DNA of 64,000 nt from Aequorivita vitellina (GCF_022008365.1 NZ_JAIRBA010000009.1:1-64000), one strand, 5' to 3'; positions 9,681 to 18,012 are shown, numbered from the stretch's first letter. Translations and numbers: made by a program. Notes: generated by a model from the sequence alone, not told the origin.

Positions 9681-10010
9681 TCAAGAAAATGACGGTGGCC
9701 CTCGTAGGAAATAATGTGTTGTGTTTAAACTGAATTCAGAAAGGAAATATTCAGTTTCTTCGCTTTTAAAAATGTGGAAAACCACAAATTCAGGAAGCTG
9801 TTGTGGTGTAAAATTAAATATTGAAAAGTGAAAATCGCAAATAGAGCAATCTAGTTGCTTTTCGTGCAGGTGGGTAGAAAGATCTGTACAGGCTTTGTGT
9901 TCGTGGCCGTCAAAAGTGTGCGCAAAATTTACAGCAGTAGGCAGCAGTAGTGCAACCGAAAAAATGGTTGCTGCTAAAATTTGCAATATTTCCTTTTTTA
10001 AAATCTTCAT
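9681..10010 (-). CDS. Small secreted His/Cys-rich protein (DUF2946-like)
   Basis: The 109-residue product has a basic N-terminus and one hydrophobic segment (about 8-30) that could be a signal peptide or anchor. After it comes a cluster of possible metal ligands: HTFDGHEH, a Cys, HLHEKQ and a CSIC motif followed by DFH. The C-terminus ends near RGPP, a hallmark I recall from similar small proteins encoded beside TonB-dependent receptors in Flavobacteria. Its ATG overlaps the stop of the upstream gene (ATGA), and the receptor follows 51 bases later. A periplasmic metal-binding accessory is likely, but no function is proven. Confidence 0.75.
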   Translation of the reverse strand: MKILKKEILQILAATIFSVALLLPTAVNFAHTFDGHEHKACTDLSTHLHEKQLDCSICDFHFSIFNFTPQQLPEFVVFHIFKSEETEYFLSEFSLNTTHYFLRGPPSFS

Positions 10011-10309
10011 TTTTTAAATAAAAAGCCCAAGCCCATACTGCGCAGCATTTTCTTTTCAAAGTTCCAAAAAAATTTGAATTCGCCAAATACCCAACCAAAA
10101 AAAACGAGAAGTACTTGATAAATTGGGAAGATAATTAAAATACGGAATGGCCAATAAATGTACCATCCCATTTCTTTTTTAACTTCTAAAAATTCTGAGA
10201 CGGGAGCCCCGAGTTTTGCTGCTGAACTTCCGGTTATTGCGAAAACCAGAAATATTATAAAAAGTTGGCCGTTGGTTTCTATTTTCCAACGTTCTTTAAG
10301 TTTTTTCAA
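10007..10309 (-). CDS. DUF6787-like small membrane protein (TTG start)
   Basis: The 100-residue protein has two hydrophobic regions (about 14-34 and 50-75), the second with the pattern YWPFRILIIFPIYQVLLVFFGWVFGE. It resembles the small Bacteroidetes family that I know as DUF6787, often found beside DUF6146 proteins; function unknown. The start is TTG, overlapping the TGA stop of the upstream gene (TTGA), so translation is probably coupled. No ATG lies near in frame, and the conserved MKKLKERW N-terminus begins at this TTG. It overlaps the next gene by ATGA. Confidence 0.7.
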   Translation of the reverse strand: MKKLKERWKIETNGQLFIIFLVFAITGSSAAKLGAPVSEFLEVKKEMGWYIYWPFRILIIFPIYQVLLVFFGWVFGEFKFFWNFEKKMLRSMGLGFLFKK

Positions 10310-10728
10310 TTTCGTCCTCCAATAAACCTTTGATTGTATTTTTCCTGAAAATACATAAAGTAGTTATACAATAGATAGTTTACTTCGTAGCCATAATCTA
10401 CTGCTGGATCATAGTTTATTTTTTCAGAATATAGATTACGAGAATACTGTGTTGGGTTTAAAACACGCGAATTGTATTCGGTTACAAATTGTCTGTTTTT
10501 CGATTCTAATTTCGCTTGTCCATAAAACCCGCGAGGTGGCTGCGAAATAAGCCACGAATCAAAACCTGGTTCAACTATTATTATTTCGTATTCTAAACTG
10601 TCGTTTGCTATTCGAATGGTGTCAGAATTAGCAATTTCAGACGAAGTATTGTTACTTATGGTTTTTGTTCCTGTACCACAACTAAAAATTGTGATGGACA
10701 GAACTGCTATAATTAAGAAGTGTTTCAT
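10306..10728 (-). CDS. DUF6146-like lipoprotein
   Basis: The 140-residue product begins with a lipoprotein signal peptide: MKHFLIIAVLSITIFSCG with a lipobox ending at C17. The mature part carries a conserved-looking block (YEIIIVEPGFDSWLISQPPRGFYGQ) followed by an aromatic segment (YGYEVNYLLYNYFMYFQEKYNQRF). I recognise this as the DUF6146 type; function unknown. It is the first gene of a four-gene unit running through the TonB receptor, linked by stop/start overlaps. Confidence 0.75.
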   Translation of the reverse strand: MKHFLIIAVLSITIFSCGTGTKTISNNTSSEIANSDTIRIANDSLEYEIIIVEPGFDSWLISQPPRGFYGQAKLESKNRQFVTEYNSRVLNPTQYSRNLYSEKINYDPAVDYGYEVNYLLYNYFMYFQEKYNQRFIGGRN

Positions 10729-10790
10729 CTATTTTAAATTTTTAAGATTTAAAGCTGTTTCCAGCAATTTTCAATCTAAACGAATTTTTG

Positions 10791-10798
10791 CAAAGTTA
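10791..10798 (-). promoter_or_regulatory. -7 promoter element of the DUF6146 operon
   Basis: On the minus strand this reads TAACTTTG, matching TAnnTTTG, about 63 bases before the lipoprotein start. No clear -33 TTG is present at the expected spacing. Confidence 0.45.
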
Positions 10799-10839
10799 AG
10801 GAATGTTATATGAAGCGCACCGCATTTAATAATCATTTA

Positions 10840-10871
10840 AAAAAAACCGCCTCTGAATATAAGTGGCGGTA
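10840..10871 (-). terminator. Rho-independent terminator after the DUF937 gene
   Basis: On the minus strand a stem ACCGCC/GGCGGT (10846-10851 with 10865-10870) is followed by eight T residues. It lies just downstream of the DUF937 stop codon. Confidence 0.85.
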
Positions 10872-10898
10872 CAATTTATTTATGACAAAATGATAGTT

Positions 10899-11534
10899 TT
10901 ATTTTCCGAAAAGTCCGCCGAGCATACCCCCAATTCCGCCTTTTTTCTTTTTACCACCAAGCACCATTCCGGCAATATCGTCAACAACGCTTCCGTCGCC
11001 ATCAGCATCTAATAGTGTTGTGAGTAGCGATTTGTCGTGATTGGTGTTTTTACCCATTACTGAACCTAAAAGATCACCGAGCCCATTTTCATCTACATTG
11101 TCTTTTCTTTTTTGGCTTCCCAAGATACCCATAATTATAGGAGCTGCCATTTGAATTATTTTGGCTACTGAGTTTGCATCTACACCGCTTATTTTACTAA
11201 TACCCTGCTGCACCTTTTGTTGATTGCCACCGAGAACATGGTTTAAAATACCAGCGCCATCATGCATTAAATTACTATCGGCACTTTTGCTTGCCAATAA
11301 ATCGCTCAATTGGTTTAAAATGGAACCGTCGTGTCGATTGTTTTCGAGGGCTGCGTTTAAGCTTTGAGCGCCTTGAGGTGTAGCGGCGTTTTTTTGCATT
11401 GCTCCTAAAATAACCGGTAAAGCCATGCTTAAAACATTTGCGGTTTTTTCGGGCGATTGACCAGTTTTTGCACTAGCAGCACCAACAAGTTGTTTGCCTG
11501 CATCACTACTAAGAAAATCTAAAATTGATGGCAT
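10899..11534 (-). CDS. DUF937 domain protein
   Basis: The 211-residue protein is alanine- and glycine-rich. It matches the DUF937 pattern: an N-terminal helix bundle (SSDAGKQLVGAASAKTGQSPEKTANVLSMALPVILGAM, about residues 9-47), a second similar repeat near 115-145 (VQQGISKISGVDANSVAKIIQMAAPIIMGIL) and a glycine/lysine-rich tail (GGKKKKGGIGGMLGGLFGK). A DADGDGSVVDD stretch near residue 175 looks like a calcium-binding loop. No signal peptide is seen. The function of the family is not established. Confidence 0.85.
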   Translation of the reverse strand: MPSILDFLSSDAGKQLVGAASAKTGQSPEKTANVLSMALPVILGAMQKNAATPQGAQSLNAALENNRHDGSILNQLSDLLASKSADSNLMHDGAGILNHVLGGNQQKVQQGISKISGVDANSVAKIIQMAAPIIMGILGSQKRKDNVDENGLGDLLGSVMGKNTNHDKSLLTTLLDADGDGSVVDDIAGMVLGGKKKKGGIGGMLGGLFGK

Positions 11535-11580
11535 AATATATTGTGAATTAATTTATTAGCTGACAAGGTAAAAAAAATAA

Positions 11581-12537
11581 TTAAGCTTTTTTCAGTAAAC
11601 TAATTATTTGCTCTGCAAGTTCGATTCCTATTCGGTCTTGTGCTTCGGTTGTTGCTGCGCCAATATGTGGGGTTAAAGAAATAGCATCATTCATTAAAAC
11701 TTTTATAGCTGGGCTAGGTTCATTTTCAAAAACATCGAGTGCGGCGAATGAAACCTTGCCAGTTTCAATGGCATCAATAAGTGCAACTTCATTTAAAATT
11801 CCGCCCCGAGCTGTATTAACGATTCCTACGCCATCTTTCATTTTTTCAATTTCCTCCTTTCCAATTAAATACCCTGTTTGCGAAGGCACGTGTAAGCTTA
11901 TAAAATCACTTTTTTTAATAAGTTTATCAATGGGTGCGGTTTTTATTTTTAACGTTACTTCTTGTCCATCGTAAAAGGTGAGGGTTATATCGGCTTCTCC
12001 CACTTGGTGATCGCTTGCAATTACTTTCATACCGCAACCAAGGGCAATTTTTGCTACTTGGCGCCCAATTCGGCCAAACCCAATAATTCCCAAAGTTTTT
12101 CCACGCAACTCACGGCCGGCGGCATAACTCTTCTTTAATTCTTTAAATTTTGTATCGCCATCTAGGGGCATGTTTCGGTTTGAATCGTGCAGAAAACGCA
12201 CGCCACCAAACAAATGCGCAAAAACTAATTCGGCTACAGATTCTGACGAAGCTGCTGGTGTATTTATAACATTTATGCCGTTTTCCAATGCATAATCTAC
12301 ATCTATATTGTCCATGCCAACGCCGCCGCGACCAATGATTTTTAACGACGGACAATTATCGATAATATTTTTTCGAACTTGTGTGGCGCTTCGCACTAAA
12401 ACTACATCTACTTGATGTTCGTTTATATAATTTTGAAGTTGTTCCTGTGCTACGTGAACCGTCAATACTTCAAAACCTGCAGCCGTAAGTGCATCTTTTC
12501 CGCTTTTTGAAATTCCGTCATTTGCTAATACTTTCAT
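11581..12537 (-). CDS. serA: D-3-phosphoglycerate dehydrogenase
   Basis: The enzyme oxidises 3-phosphoglycerate to 3-phosphohydroxypyruvate with NAD, the first step of serine synthesis. The 318-residue length is that of the short form, with no C-terminal ACT domain, so feedback by serine through an ACT domain is not expected. The Rossmann motif GIIGFGRIGRQVA, the catalytic-arginine block NTARGGILNE and the catalytic His in LTPHIGAATTEAQ are present. It lies 85 bases downstream of serC, the next enzyme in the pathway, which supports the substrate assignment within the broad 2-hydroxyacid dehydrogenase family. Confidence 0.92.
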   Translation of the reverse strand: MKVLANDGISKSGKDALTAAGFEVLTVHVAQEQLQNYINEHQVDVVLVRSATQVRKNIIDNCPSLKIIGRGGVGMDNIDVDYALENGINVINTPAASSESVAELVFAHLFGGVRFLHDSNRNMPLDGDTKFKELKKSYAAGRELRGKTLGIIGFGRIGRQVAKIALGCGMKVIASDHQVGEADITLTFYDGQEVTLKIKTAPIDKLIKKSDFISLHVPSQTGYLIGKEEIEKMKDGVGIVNTARGGILNEVALIDAIETGKVSFAALDVFENEPSPAIKVLMNDAISLTPHIGAATTEAQDRIGIELAEQIISLLKKA

Positions 12538-12622
12538 ATTTTTTGTTGCCTATAATTATTTTAAATTGTTGCGACGATTGTAAGCGTTATTCACTATTTC
12601 GCCATCGAAAATTAGGTTGCTT

Positions 12623-13690
12623 TTATGCGCCTTTTTCTACTGTTTGCATTACATCTACCAATACCTGCACACTTTCTAAAGGCAAAGCATTGTACATAGA
12701 AGCACGATACCCACCAATACTGCGATGGCCATTTATACCATTGATTCCGGCTTGTTTTAAGTGATCGTCAAAAGTTGCTTTTAAGCCGTCATTCTTTAAA
12801 TTAAAAGTGGCATTCATTTTTGAGCGATCTTCTTTTTTTGAAACAAAACCTTCAAAAAGTGCGTTCCTATCTATCTCAGAATAAAGAAGTGCTGCCTTTT
12901 CGTTGTTCACCTTTTCAATTGCCGAAATACCGCCCGAGTCTTTCAGCCACTGCATTGTTAACATAGAAACATACACCGAAAAGACGGGAGGAGTGTTAAA
13001 CATACTATCTTTGTCAAGATGTACTTTATAATTGAGCATAGATGGGATGGCGCGTGAAACTTTACCGAGAATTTCTTCTTTTATAACGACGAGCGTTGTT
13101 CCTGCTGGACCCATATTTTTTTGTGCTCCCGCATATATTAAACCAAATTTTGAAAAATCAAGCTGACGTGAAAAAATATCGCTGCTCATGTCGCAAACTA
13201 GCGGAATTTCAGTTTTAGGGAAATCCTGCATCTGTGTTCCGTAAATTGTATTATTGCTGGTACAGTGAAAGTAATCGGCATCTTTTGGGATGTTGTAATT
13301 TTTAGGAATAAAGTTGAAGTTTTCACTTTTAGAAGAAGCTACCTCAATTACTTCCCCCAGCATTTTTGCTTCTTTAATTGCCTTTTCGCTCCAAGTTCCC
13401 GTATTTAAATATGCCGCTTTCTTTTCTAAAAGATTGTAAGCAGTCATTAAAAACTGCATACTTGCGCCTCCTTGTAAAAATAGCGCTTTGTACCCTTTAT
13501 TTTGAAGTTGCAAGTGTACTAATGCTAAACTTTGTGCGGTCTCCATAACCTCAACAAAATCTTTACTTCGGTGTGAAATTTCAATTAATGAAAGGTTTAG
13601 ATTGTTGAAGTTTAATACGGCTTCGGCAGATTTTTGCAATACCGATTGCGGCAAAATGCAGGGTCCTGCACTAAAATTATGTTTCTTCAT
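12623..13690 (-). CDS. serC: Phosphoserine aminotransferase
   Basis: SerC is a PLP enzyme that transaminates 3-phosphohydroxypyruvate to 3-phosphoserine, and acts in pyridoxine synthesis in some bacteria. The 355-residue length is normal. The N-terminal HNFSAGPCILP block, the FLQGGAS phosphate-binding loop and the PLP-binding K191 in YAGAQKNMGPAGTTLV are all visible, as is the C-terminal GHRSIGGYRASMYNALP block. It is followed by serA in the same direction, forming a serine biosynthesis pair. Confidence 0.95.
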   Translation of the reverse strand: MKKHNFSAGPCILPQSVLQKSAEAVLNFNNLNLSLIEISHRSKDFVEVMETAQSLALVHLQLQNKGYKALFLQGGASMQFLMTAYNLLEKKAAYLNTGTWSEKAIKEAKMLGEVIEVASSKSENFNFIPKNYNIPKDADYFHCTSNNTIYGTQMQDFPKTEIPLVCDMSSDIFSRQLDFSKFGLIYAGAQKNMGPAGTTLVVIKEEILGKVSRAIPSMLNYKVHLDKDSMFNTPPVFSVYVSMLTMQWLKDSGGISAIEKVNNEKAALLYSEIDRNALFEGFVSKKEDRSKMNATFNLKNDGLKATFDDHLKQAGINGINGHRSIGGYRASMYNALPLESVQVLVDVMQTVEKGA

Positions 13691-13758
13691 TTCTTGGAAA
13701 TTTATAGTACAAAGATGTAAATAATGCCGCTAAAAAGTAGGAAATTATATTTTTTTTA

Positions 13759-14775
13759 TCAAGGAAGTTTCAACAGAAAATCAACGGTATCTACACCATC
13801 GGCATAATCCCAAAGTTCTGGATTTTGCGCTTTTCCGAAGGGAACTTCATTAGGAATACCTGCTTTTGAAACGATGCATTGAATATGCAATTCACTTTCT
13901 TTCAAATTCTTTTTCAGACTTTCCAACGAAGTATATTTTTCATAAAAAACCACCGAAATAGGCGAGGAGAAGCCATTGTCTTCTTTCAATAACATAAATT
14001 CGTTGTCTAATAACGGAAAGCTGTCCATTAAATAAACAGCTTTGTTGTAATCGTAATTATTAATGTATTTATTATTATTAATTATTTCTTTCCAGCTGAA
14101 CATAGCTTTAAAAAACGCTTCAAAATTGTAGTTTTCGGGAATGTAAATTTTTGAAACGTTACGGCAGCCAAGTCCAAAATACCGGAAAATATCGTTGGCG
14201 AGTTTGGTGAGTTCATCTTCGGTTTCATTTCCTGTTAAAACTGCAACTGAATTTCGGTTTTTGCGAATAATATTCGGGTATTTTCCAAAGTAATAATCAA
14301 AATAGCGCGCCGTGTTGTTACTTCCGGTGGCGATGACGGCATCAAAATTTTGCAGTCTTCCTTCGGTGAATTCAATTAAATTTTTGAATTTCGGTTCAAT
14401 TGAAATTAAATGGTTGGCGAGATAGGGCAGCAACGTTTTATCGTTTGAAGATAATTTTACCAACGCTTTGTTGCCCGTTATAAGTACCGATAGAAAATCG
14501 TGAAAACCAACCAAAGGCACATTTCCGGCCATAATAATTGCGACGATTTTTGATCGCTGTGCAGTGGTTTCTAAATTATAATTTGAAAGCCATTGTTTAA
14601 TATTTTCTTCGGAAAGCGCTTTTGCCCAGCTGTTGAGTGCAAAGTTTATATTATCCTGCGTGAACCAGCCATTTTCTGCTTCGGCTTTATTCAAAATTGG
14701 ATTGGATTCTGTATCAATTTCGCTTAGAAATTTCCCTAAATTGATAAAAGCGTTAATTCTGTCCTTTATTTGCAT
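13759..14775 (-). CDS. LuxC-type acyl-CoA reductase
   Basis: The protein (338 residues from the chosen start) matches the acyl-CoA reductase family (PF05893, LuxC-like), which makes fatty aldehydes from acyl-CoA with NADPH. Visible segments include IVAIIMAGNVPLVGFHDFL, VIATGSNNTARYFDYYFG and the catalytic Cys in FRYFGLGCRNVSKIYIP. The length is short next to about 480 for classical LuxC, as is usual for the Bacteroidetes version. The frame runs ten codons further upstream, but the Met at 14775 (MQIKDRINAF) leaves a proper intergenic gap to the divergent ferredoxin. There is no LuxE/LuxD or luciferase nearby, so bioluminescence is not implied. The physiological substrate is unknown. Confidence 0.85.
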   Translation of the reverse strand: MQIKDRINAFINLGKFLSEIDTESNPILNKAEAENGWFTQDNINFALNSWAKALSEENIKQWLSNYNLETTAQRSKIVAIIMAGNVPLVGFHDFLSVLITGNKALVKLSSNDKTLLPYLANHLISIEPKFKNLIEFTEGRLQNFDAVIATGSNNTARYFDYYFGKYPNIIRKNRNSVAVLTGNETEDELTKLANDIFRYFGLGCRNVSKIYIPENYNFEAFFKAMFSWKEIINNNKYINNYDYNKAVYLMDSFPLLDNEFMLLKEDNGFSSPISVVFYEKYTSLESLKKNLKESELHIQCIVSKAGIPNEVPFGKAQNPELWDYADGVDTVDFLLKLP

Positions 14776-14838
14776 ACTTCCTTTGGAGTTACCCTTAATA
14801 GGCATTAAATTTGTGCAAAGTTAGAAAAAGTAAATACC

Positions 14839-15189
14839 ATGGCAATTATAATAACAGATGAATGTATAAACTGCGGTGCTTGCGAGCCTGAATGCCCAAA
14901 TACCGCAATATATGAAGGTGCCGATGATTGGCGTTATGCCGATGGCACCGATTTGGAAGGCAATGTAGTCCTTCCGAATGGAAAACAAGTAGATGCAAAC
15001 GAAGCTCAAGAACCAATAAGTGACGAAATATATTTTATAGTAGCAGATAAATGTACCGAATGTAAAGGTTTTCACGATGAGCCGCAATGTGCCGCCGTTT
15101 GTCCTGTGGACTGCTGCGTGCCAGATGAAGACAACGTAGAAACCGATGAGGAATTACTGGCTAAGCAAGCATTTATGCACAAAGAGTAA
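14839..15189 (+). CDS. Two-cluster 4Fe-4S ferredoxin
   Basis: The 116-residue electron carrier has one cluster motif at C9, C12, C15 and C19 ([12 protein letters not shown]) and a second with an insertion ([22 protein letters not shown]). The long spacer between them (about residues 28-70) is typical of the Bacteroidetes version. It is cytoplasmic and low-potential. The gene is divergent from the acyl-CoA reductase with a gap of about 60 bases, a neighbourhood I recall from other Flavobacteria, and it ends at a strong terminator. The redox partner is not shown. Confidence 0.93.
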   Translation: MAIIITDECINCGACEPECPNTAIYEGADDWRYADGTDLEGNVVLPNGKQVDANEAQEPISDEIYFIVADKCTECKGFHDEPQCAAVCPVDCCVPDEDNVETDEELLAKQAFMHKE

Positions 15190-15211
15190 GGGTTTCTTAA
15201 TTCTTAAAATC

Positions 15212-15253
15212 AAAAATCGCCTCTTAAACATAAGTTTTAAGAGGCGATTTTCT
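15212..15253. terminator. Bidirectional Rho-independent terminator
   Basis: A long perfect stem (AAAATCGCCTCTTAAA pairing with TTTAAGAGGCGATTTT) with a short loop and flanking T-runs separates the convergent ferredoxin gene and the secreted-protein gene at 15281. Confidence 0.92.
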
Positions 15254-15280
15254 ATTATGGGGAGAATTTAAATTAATGGA

Positions 15281-15808
15281 CTATTTTTTAATGGCGCTAT
15301 CACTCGATATATGTAATTTATATACATCGGTTACAATTTCGCCTTTTTGAGAATCGTAACGTTCTACTACAAAATTTCCATTTTCATTAAAATATCCAAA
15401 AGAAGAATTTCCATCTCTAGACATTATATAATAGCCATTTTGCGAGGTTGGTTTTATAATCGCGTATTCTTCATTTGAAGCATTGTCTTTTACAGTCATT
15501 AATCTATAACCATCTTTATCCTTTTGGTTTAAAAACTGAAAACGGTTGCCGTCGTACCCGTAGCTAACTTCGGTATTTACCTTTGCGGGTTTCATAACCA
15601 CACTTTGGTTGGTTTGGTTAGCATCGCTATCGTCTAACTGAAGTACTTGCTTTTTCGTTTTAGTAACTGCTTTTGTTGAAACATCGGTACCTTTTTCACT
15701 AGTAACAGCGGTTTTGGTTACCACAGTTTCGGTTTTCTTATTTTTATTTTCTTGTGCAAAACCAGCTGTAAAAGCTGCTAATGCAATAATTAAAAGTGTC
15801 TTTTTCAT
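15281..15808 (-). CDS. Secreted hypothetical protein
   Basis: The 175-residue product starts with a clear signal peptide (MKKTLLIIALAAFTAGFAQ). A Lys/Thr/Val-rich low-complexity stretch follows (about 20-55), then the motif DANQTNQ. The C-terminal half (about 80-170) looks like short beta-strand repeats (GYDGNRFQFLNQKDKDGYRL, GYYIMSRDGNSSFGYFNENGNFVVERYD). It resembles the N-terminal part of the secreted protein encoded at 16053. Function unknown; probably periplasmic or surface-exposed. Confidence 0.75.
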   Translation of the reverse strand: MKKTLLIIALAAFTAGFAQENKNKKTETVVTKTAVTSEKGTDVSTKAVTKTKKQVLQLDDSDANQTNQSVVMKPAKVNTEVSYGYDGNRFQFLNQKDKDGYRLMTVKDNASNEEYAIIKPTSQNGYYIMSRDGNSSFGYFNENGNFVVERYDSQKGEIVTDVYKLHISSDSAIKK

Positions 15809-15848
15809 CTTATAGATTTTTAATAGTTGATCTTCATTTTTGTTAAAA

Positions 15849-15856
15849 CAAAGATA
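15849..15856 (-). promoter_or_regulatory. -7 promoter element
   Basis: On the minus strand TATCTTTG matches the -7 consensus, 40 bases before the start of the secreted protein at 15808. No -33 TTG is found at 19 bases. Confidence 0.45.
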
Positions 15857-16000
15857 TTCTTTGTAATAGTTAAAATGAAATATTAAATGGTAACTAATTC
15901 TTAAAATATTGCGTATAAATTGCTTTTTTAATAAAATATCTTAAAATTGAGGTGGTTTTTTTAATTTCCATTAAATCAACATCTTAAATTAGTCTTTATA

Positions 16001-16036
16001 AAAAAATCCATCTCGATTAACTGAGATGGATTTTTG
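16001..16036 (-). terminator. Rho-independent terminator
   Basis: The stem AATCCATCTC/GAGATGGATT (16005-16014 with 16023-16032) has T-tracts on both sides. It lies 17 bases past the stop of the secreted-protein gene at 16053. Confidence 0.85.
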
Positions 16037-16052
16037 CAAGCTATTAATTTTA

Positions 16053-16526
16053 TTAGTCTTTCTTTAGTTTAGACATCCCTTTTGGTCGCGATTCTAATTG
16101 GGCTTTTCTTTCAGCCAGTTCTTTTTGCATTTGGGCTTGCTTTGCCTCGTATTTTGCTTTTCTTTCTGCGGCCAATTCGGCTTGTTCTCTTTTGGAGGCT
16201 TCAAGTTGAGCTTGTGTTTTAGCTTTCTTTGCAGCGATCATGGCTTCATTGTTTTGGTCAATATTCACTTCGTTTACCAGTACTTTTTCGTCAGATTTTT
16301 TTTTAATCGCCTCTCTAAATTCTTGGTTGGTTTGATTGTTGTCTTTCACGATAACGGTACCGCTTTCGGTATCGGTTTTTTTTACTTCCTTTATTTTTAC
16401 ATCGCTGCCTTCTTTTGTAATTACGCGTTTTACAGTAGCTTCTTCTTTTACAGTTTTGTTTTCCTGAGCGTTTGTTGTAGTAATGGCTATTAATGCAATA
16501 GCAATACACATTATAATACGTTTCAT
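16053..16526 (-). CDS. Secreted coiled-coil hypothetical protein
   Basis: The 157-residue product has a signal peptide (MKRIIMCIAIALIAITTTNAQ). A Lys/Val/Thr-rich segment with the motif DNNQTNQ follows, then a long charged helix (about 85-150) rich in Ala, Lys, Glu and Gln (AKKAKTQAQLEASKREQAEL and on), which should form a coiled coil. Its N-terminal half is related to the adjacent secreted protein (the shared pattern is a signal peptide, T/V/K-rich repeats, GxDV and xNQTNQ). Function unknown; a periplasmic structural or chaperone-like role is only a guess. Confidence 0.72.
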   Translation of the reverse strand: MKRIIMCIAIALIAITTTNAQENKTVKEEATVKRVITKEGSDVKIKEVKKTDTESGTVIVKDNNQTNQEFREAIKKKSDEKVLVNEVNIDQNNEAMIAAKKAKTQAQLEASKREQAELAAERKAKYEAKQAQMQKELAERKAQLESRPKGMSKLKKD

Positions 16527-16662
16527 AATATTGGTTATTAAGGTTTATACGGTAAACATAGTGCGACAATCGTTAAGTTATTGTCAATTTTTAGTGAAAA
16601 AAACCCTAAACTTTTTATGAAAAGCATTTTAAAGCAAATACCGAAATTCTAGTTTGAAGATG

Positions 16663-16670
16663 TATATTTG
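16663..16670 (+). promoter_or_regulatory. -7 promoter element for ychF leader
   Basis: TATATTTG followed by CACC is a strong Bacteroidetes -7 element. The start codon of ychF lies about 180 bases downstream, which implies a long 5' leader. Confidence 0.55.
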
Positions 16671-16675
16671 CACCC

Positions 16676-16852
16676 TTTTAAAATATTACTAGATAAAAAG
16701 ATGAAAATATTTAAGGCATAGGACGATAAAACGAAGGTTTTAAGATTAATTTCTTTTTTGAAATTGATTTTTTAAATAAAAAATAGGTCCTTCGTATTAT
16801 GTCATCCTGTCCCAAGTCATTTTAAATTTAACAAGGATTATAAATCATAAAT
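16676..16852 (+). promoter_or_regulatory. Structured ychF leader with possible leader peptide
   Basis: Downstream of the putative promoter is a 6-codon reading frame (16701-16721, MKIFKA then TAG). It is followed at once by a foldable region: CGAAGG (16733-16738) can pair with CCTTCG, supported by flanking GGACGA/TCATCC with one mismatch. Inside, GATTAATTTC pairs with GAAATTGATT (two G-U pairs) around a six-T loop. No function is known; an attenuating leader or a small RNA is possible. Confidence 0.35.
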
Positions 16853-17947
16853 ATGAAAGCAGGTATCGTAGGATTGCCAAATGTTGGAAAATCCACTCTA
16901 TTTAATTGTTTATCGAATGCAAAGGCACAGAGTGCAAATTTTCCGTTCTGTACAATTGAACCAAATATTGGGGTAGTAAATGTTCCGGATAAGCGTTTAT
17001 TAAAATTAGAAGAATTAGTAAAACCAGAACGCGTACTTCCCGCCACAGTTGAAATTGTTGATATTGCTGGTCTTGTAAAAGGCGCGAGTAAAGGCGAAGG
17101 TTTAGGCAATCAATTTTTGAGTAATATCCGTGAAACAGATGCTATTCTTCACGTATTGCGTTGTTTTGATGACGATAATATAGTTCACGTCGATGGTAAT
17201 GTAAACCCCATTCGCGATAAAGAAACAATAGATATTGAACTTCAATTGAAAGATTTAGAGACAGTAGATAAAAAACTTGAAAAAGTAAAACGCGCTGCCA
17301 GAACGGGGAATAAAGAAGCTCAAAAAGAAGAGGCTGCTTTACTAAAAGTGAAATCGGGACTTGAAGCCGGTATTTCTGTGCGGGCAATAGATTTATCTGC
17401 CGAAGAGCGCGAAGAATTTATTGTAGATTCACAATTTATAACAGACAAACCAGTACTCTATGTTTGTAATGTTGATGAAGGTTCTGCCGCAACTGGAAAC
17501 GCCTATGTTGAAAAAGTGAAAGAAGCTGTCGCGAATGAAAATGCTGAGGTTTTGGTATTGGCAGTTGGCACCGAAGCAGATATTACAGAATTAGATACTT
17601 TTGAAGAACGCCAAATGTTTTTGGAAGATTTGGGCCTCGACGAAGCTGGTTCTGCAAAACTAATTCGCAGCGCTTACAAATTATTAAACCTTCAAACCTA
17701 TTTTACGGCAGGTGTAAAAGAAGTGAGAGCTTGGACAATTCCTGTTGGAGCTACTGCACCGCAAGCTGCTGGGGTAATCCACACAGATTTTGAAAAAGGA
17801 TTTATCCGCGCTGAGGTTATTAAATATGACGATTTTGTAACCTACGGTAGTGAAGCAAAAGTGAAAGAAGCAGGAAAAATGGGCGTTGAAGGGAAGGAGT
17901 ATATCGTTAAAGATGGCGATGTAATGCACTTCCGGTTTAACGTGTAA
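16853..17947 (+). CDS. ychF: Redox-regulated ribosome-associated ATPase YchF
   Basis: YchF is an Obg-family P-loop protein that prefers ATP, binds ribosomes and modulates stress responses in other bacteria. The 364-residue length is standard. The P-loop [12 protein letters not shown] (about 8-19) and G3 [20 protein letters not shown] are present. The G4 region reads NVDE instead of NKxD, the feature that explains ATP preference. The C-terminal TGS domain (about 280-364) begins near [17 protein letters not shown] and ends [11 protein letters not shown]. It has its own promoter and a long leader. Confidence 0.97.
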   Translation: MKAGIVGLPNVGKSTLFNCLSNAKAQSANFPFCTIEPNIGVVNVPDKRLLKLEELVKPERVLPATVEIVDIAGLVKGASKGEGLGNQFLSNIRETDAILHVLRCFDDDNIVHVDGNVNPIRDKETIDIELQLKDLETVDKKLEKVKRAARTGNKEAQKEEAALLKVKSGLEAGISVRAIDLSAEEREEFIVDSQFITDKPVLYVCNVDEGSAATGNAYVEKVKEAVANENAEVLVLAVGTEADITELDTFEERQMFLEDLGLDEAGSAKLIRSAYKLLNLQTYFTAGVKEVRAWTIPVGATAPQAAGVIHTDFEKGFIRAEVIKYDDFVTYGSEAKVKEAGKMGVEGKEYIVKDGDVMHFRFNV

Positions 17948-17970
17948 ATAGATATATAGATATGAGACTT

Positions 17971-18012
17971 TAGATGTGAGATTTGAGACGGTAATCTCAC
18001 ATCTCACATCTA
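17971..18012. terminator. Inverted repeat between convergent genes
   Basis: TAGATGTGAGATT (17971-17983) pairs with a 3' arm made of overlapping AATCTCACAT and CTCACATCTA segments. The arm carries a small direct duplication (ATCTCAC), so two registers are possible. The minus-strand PAP2 stop codon lies inside the right end. It probably acts as a terminator for both genes, although the T-tract is weak. Confidence 0.55.

Noticed and set aside
13759-14775. Bioluminescence gene cluster
   Set aside because: Only a short LuxC-like reductase is present, with no LuxA, B, D or E nearby.
16098-16493. 131-residue plus-strand frame
   Set aside because: Antisense of the secreted coiled-coil protein; its Phe/Leu/Cys-rich sequence is an artefact of Lys/Glu codons.
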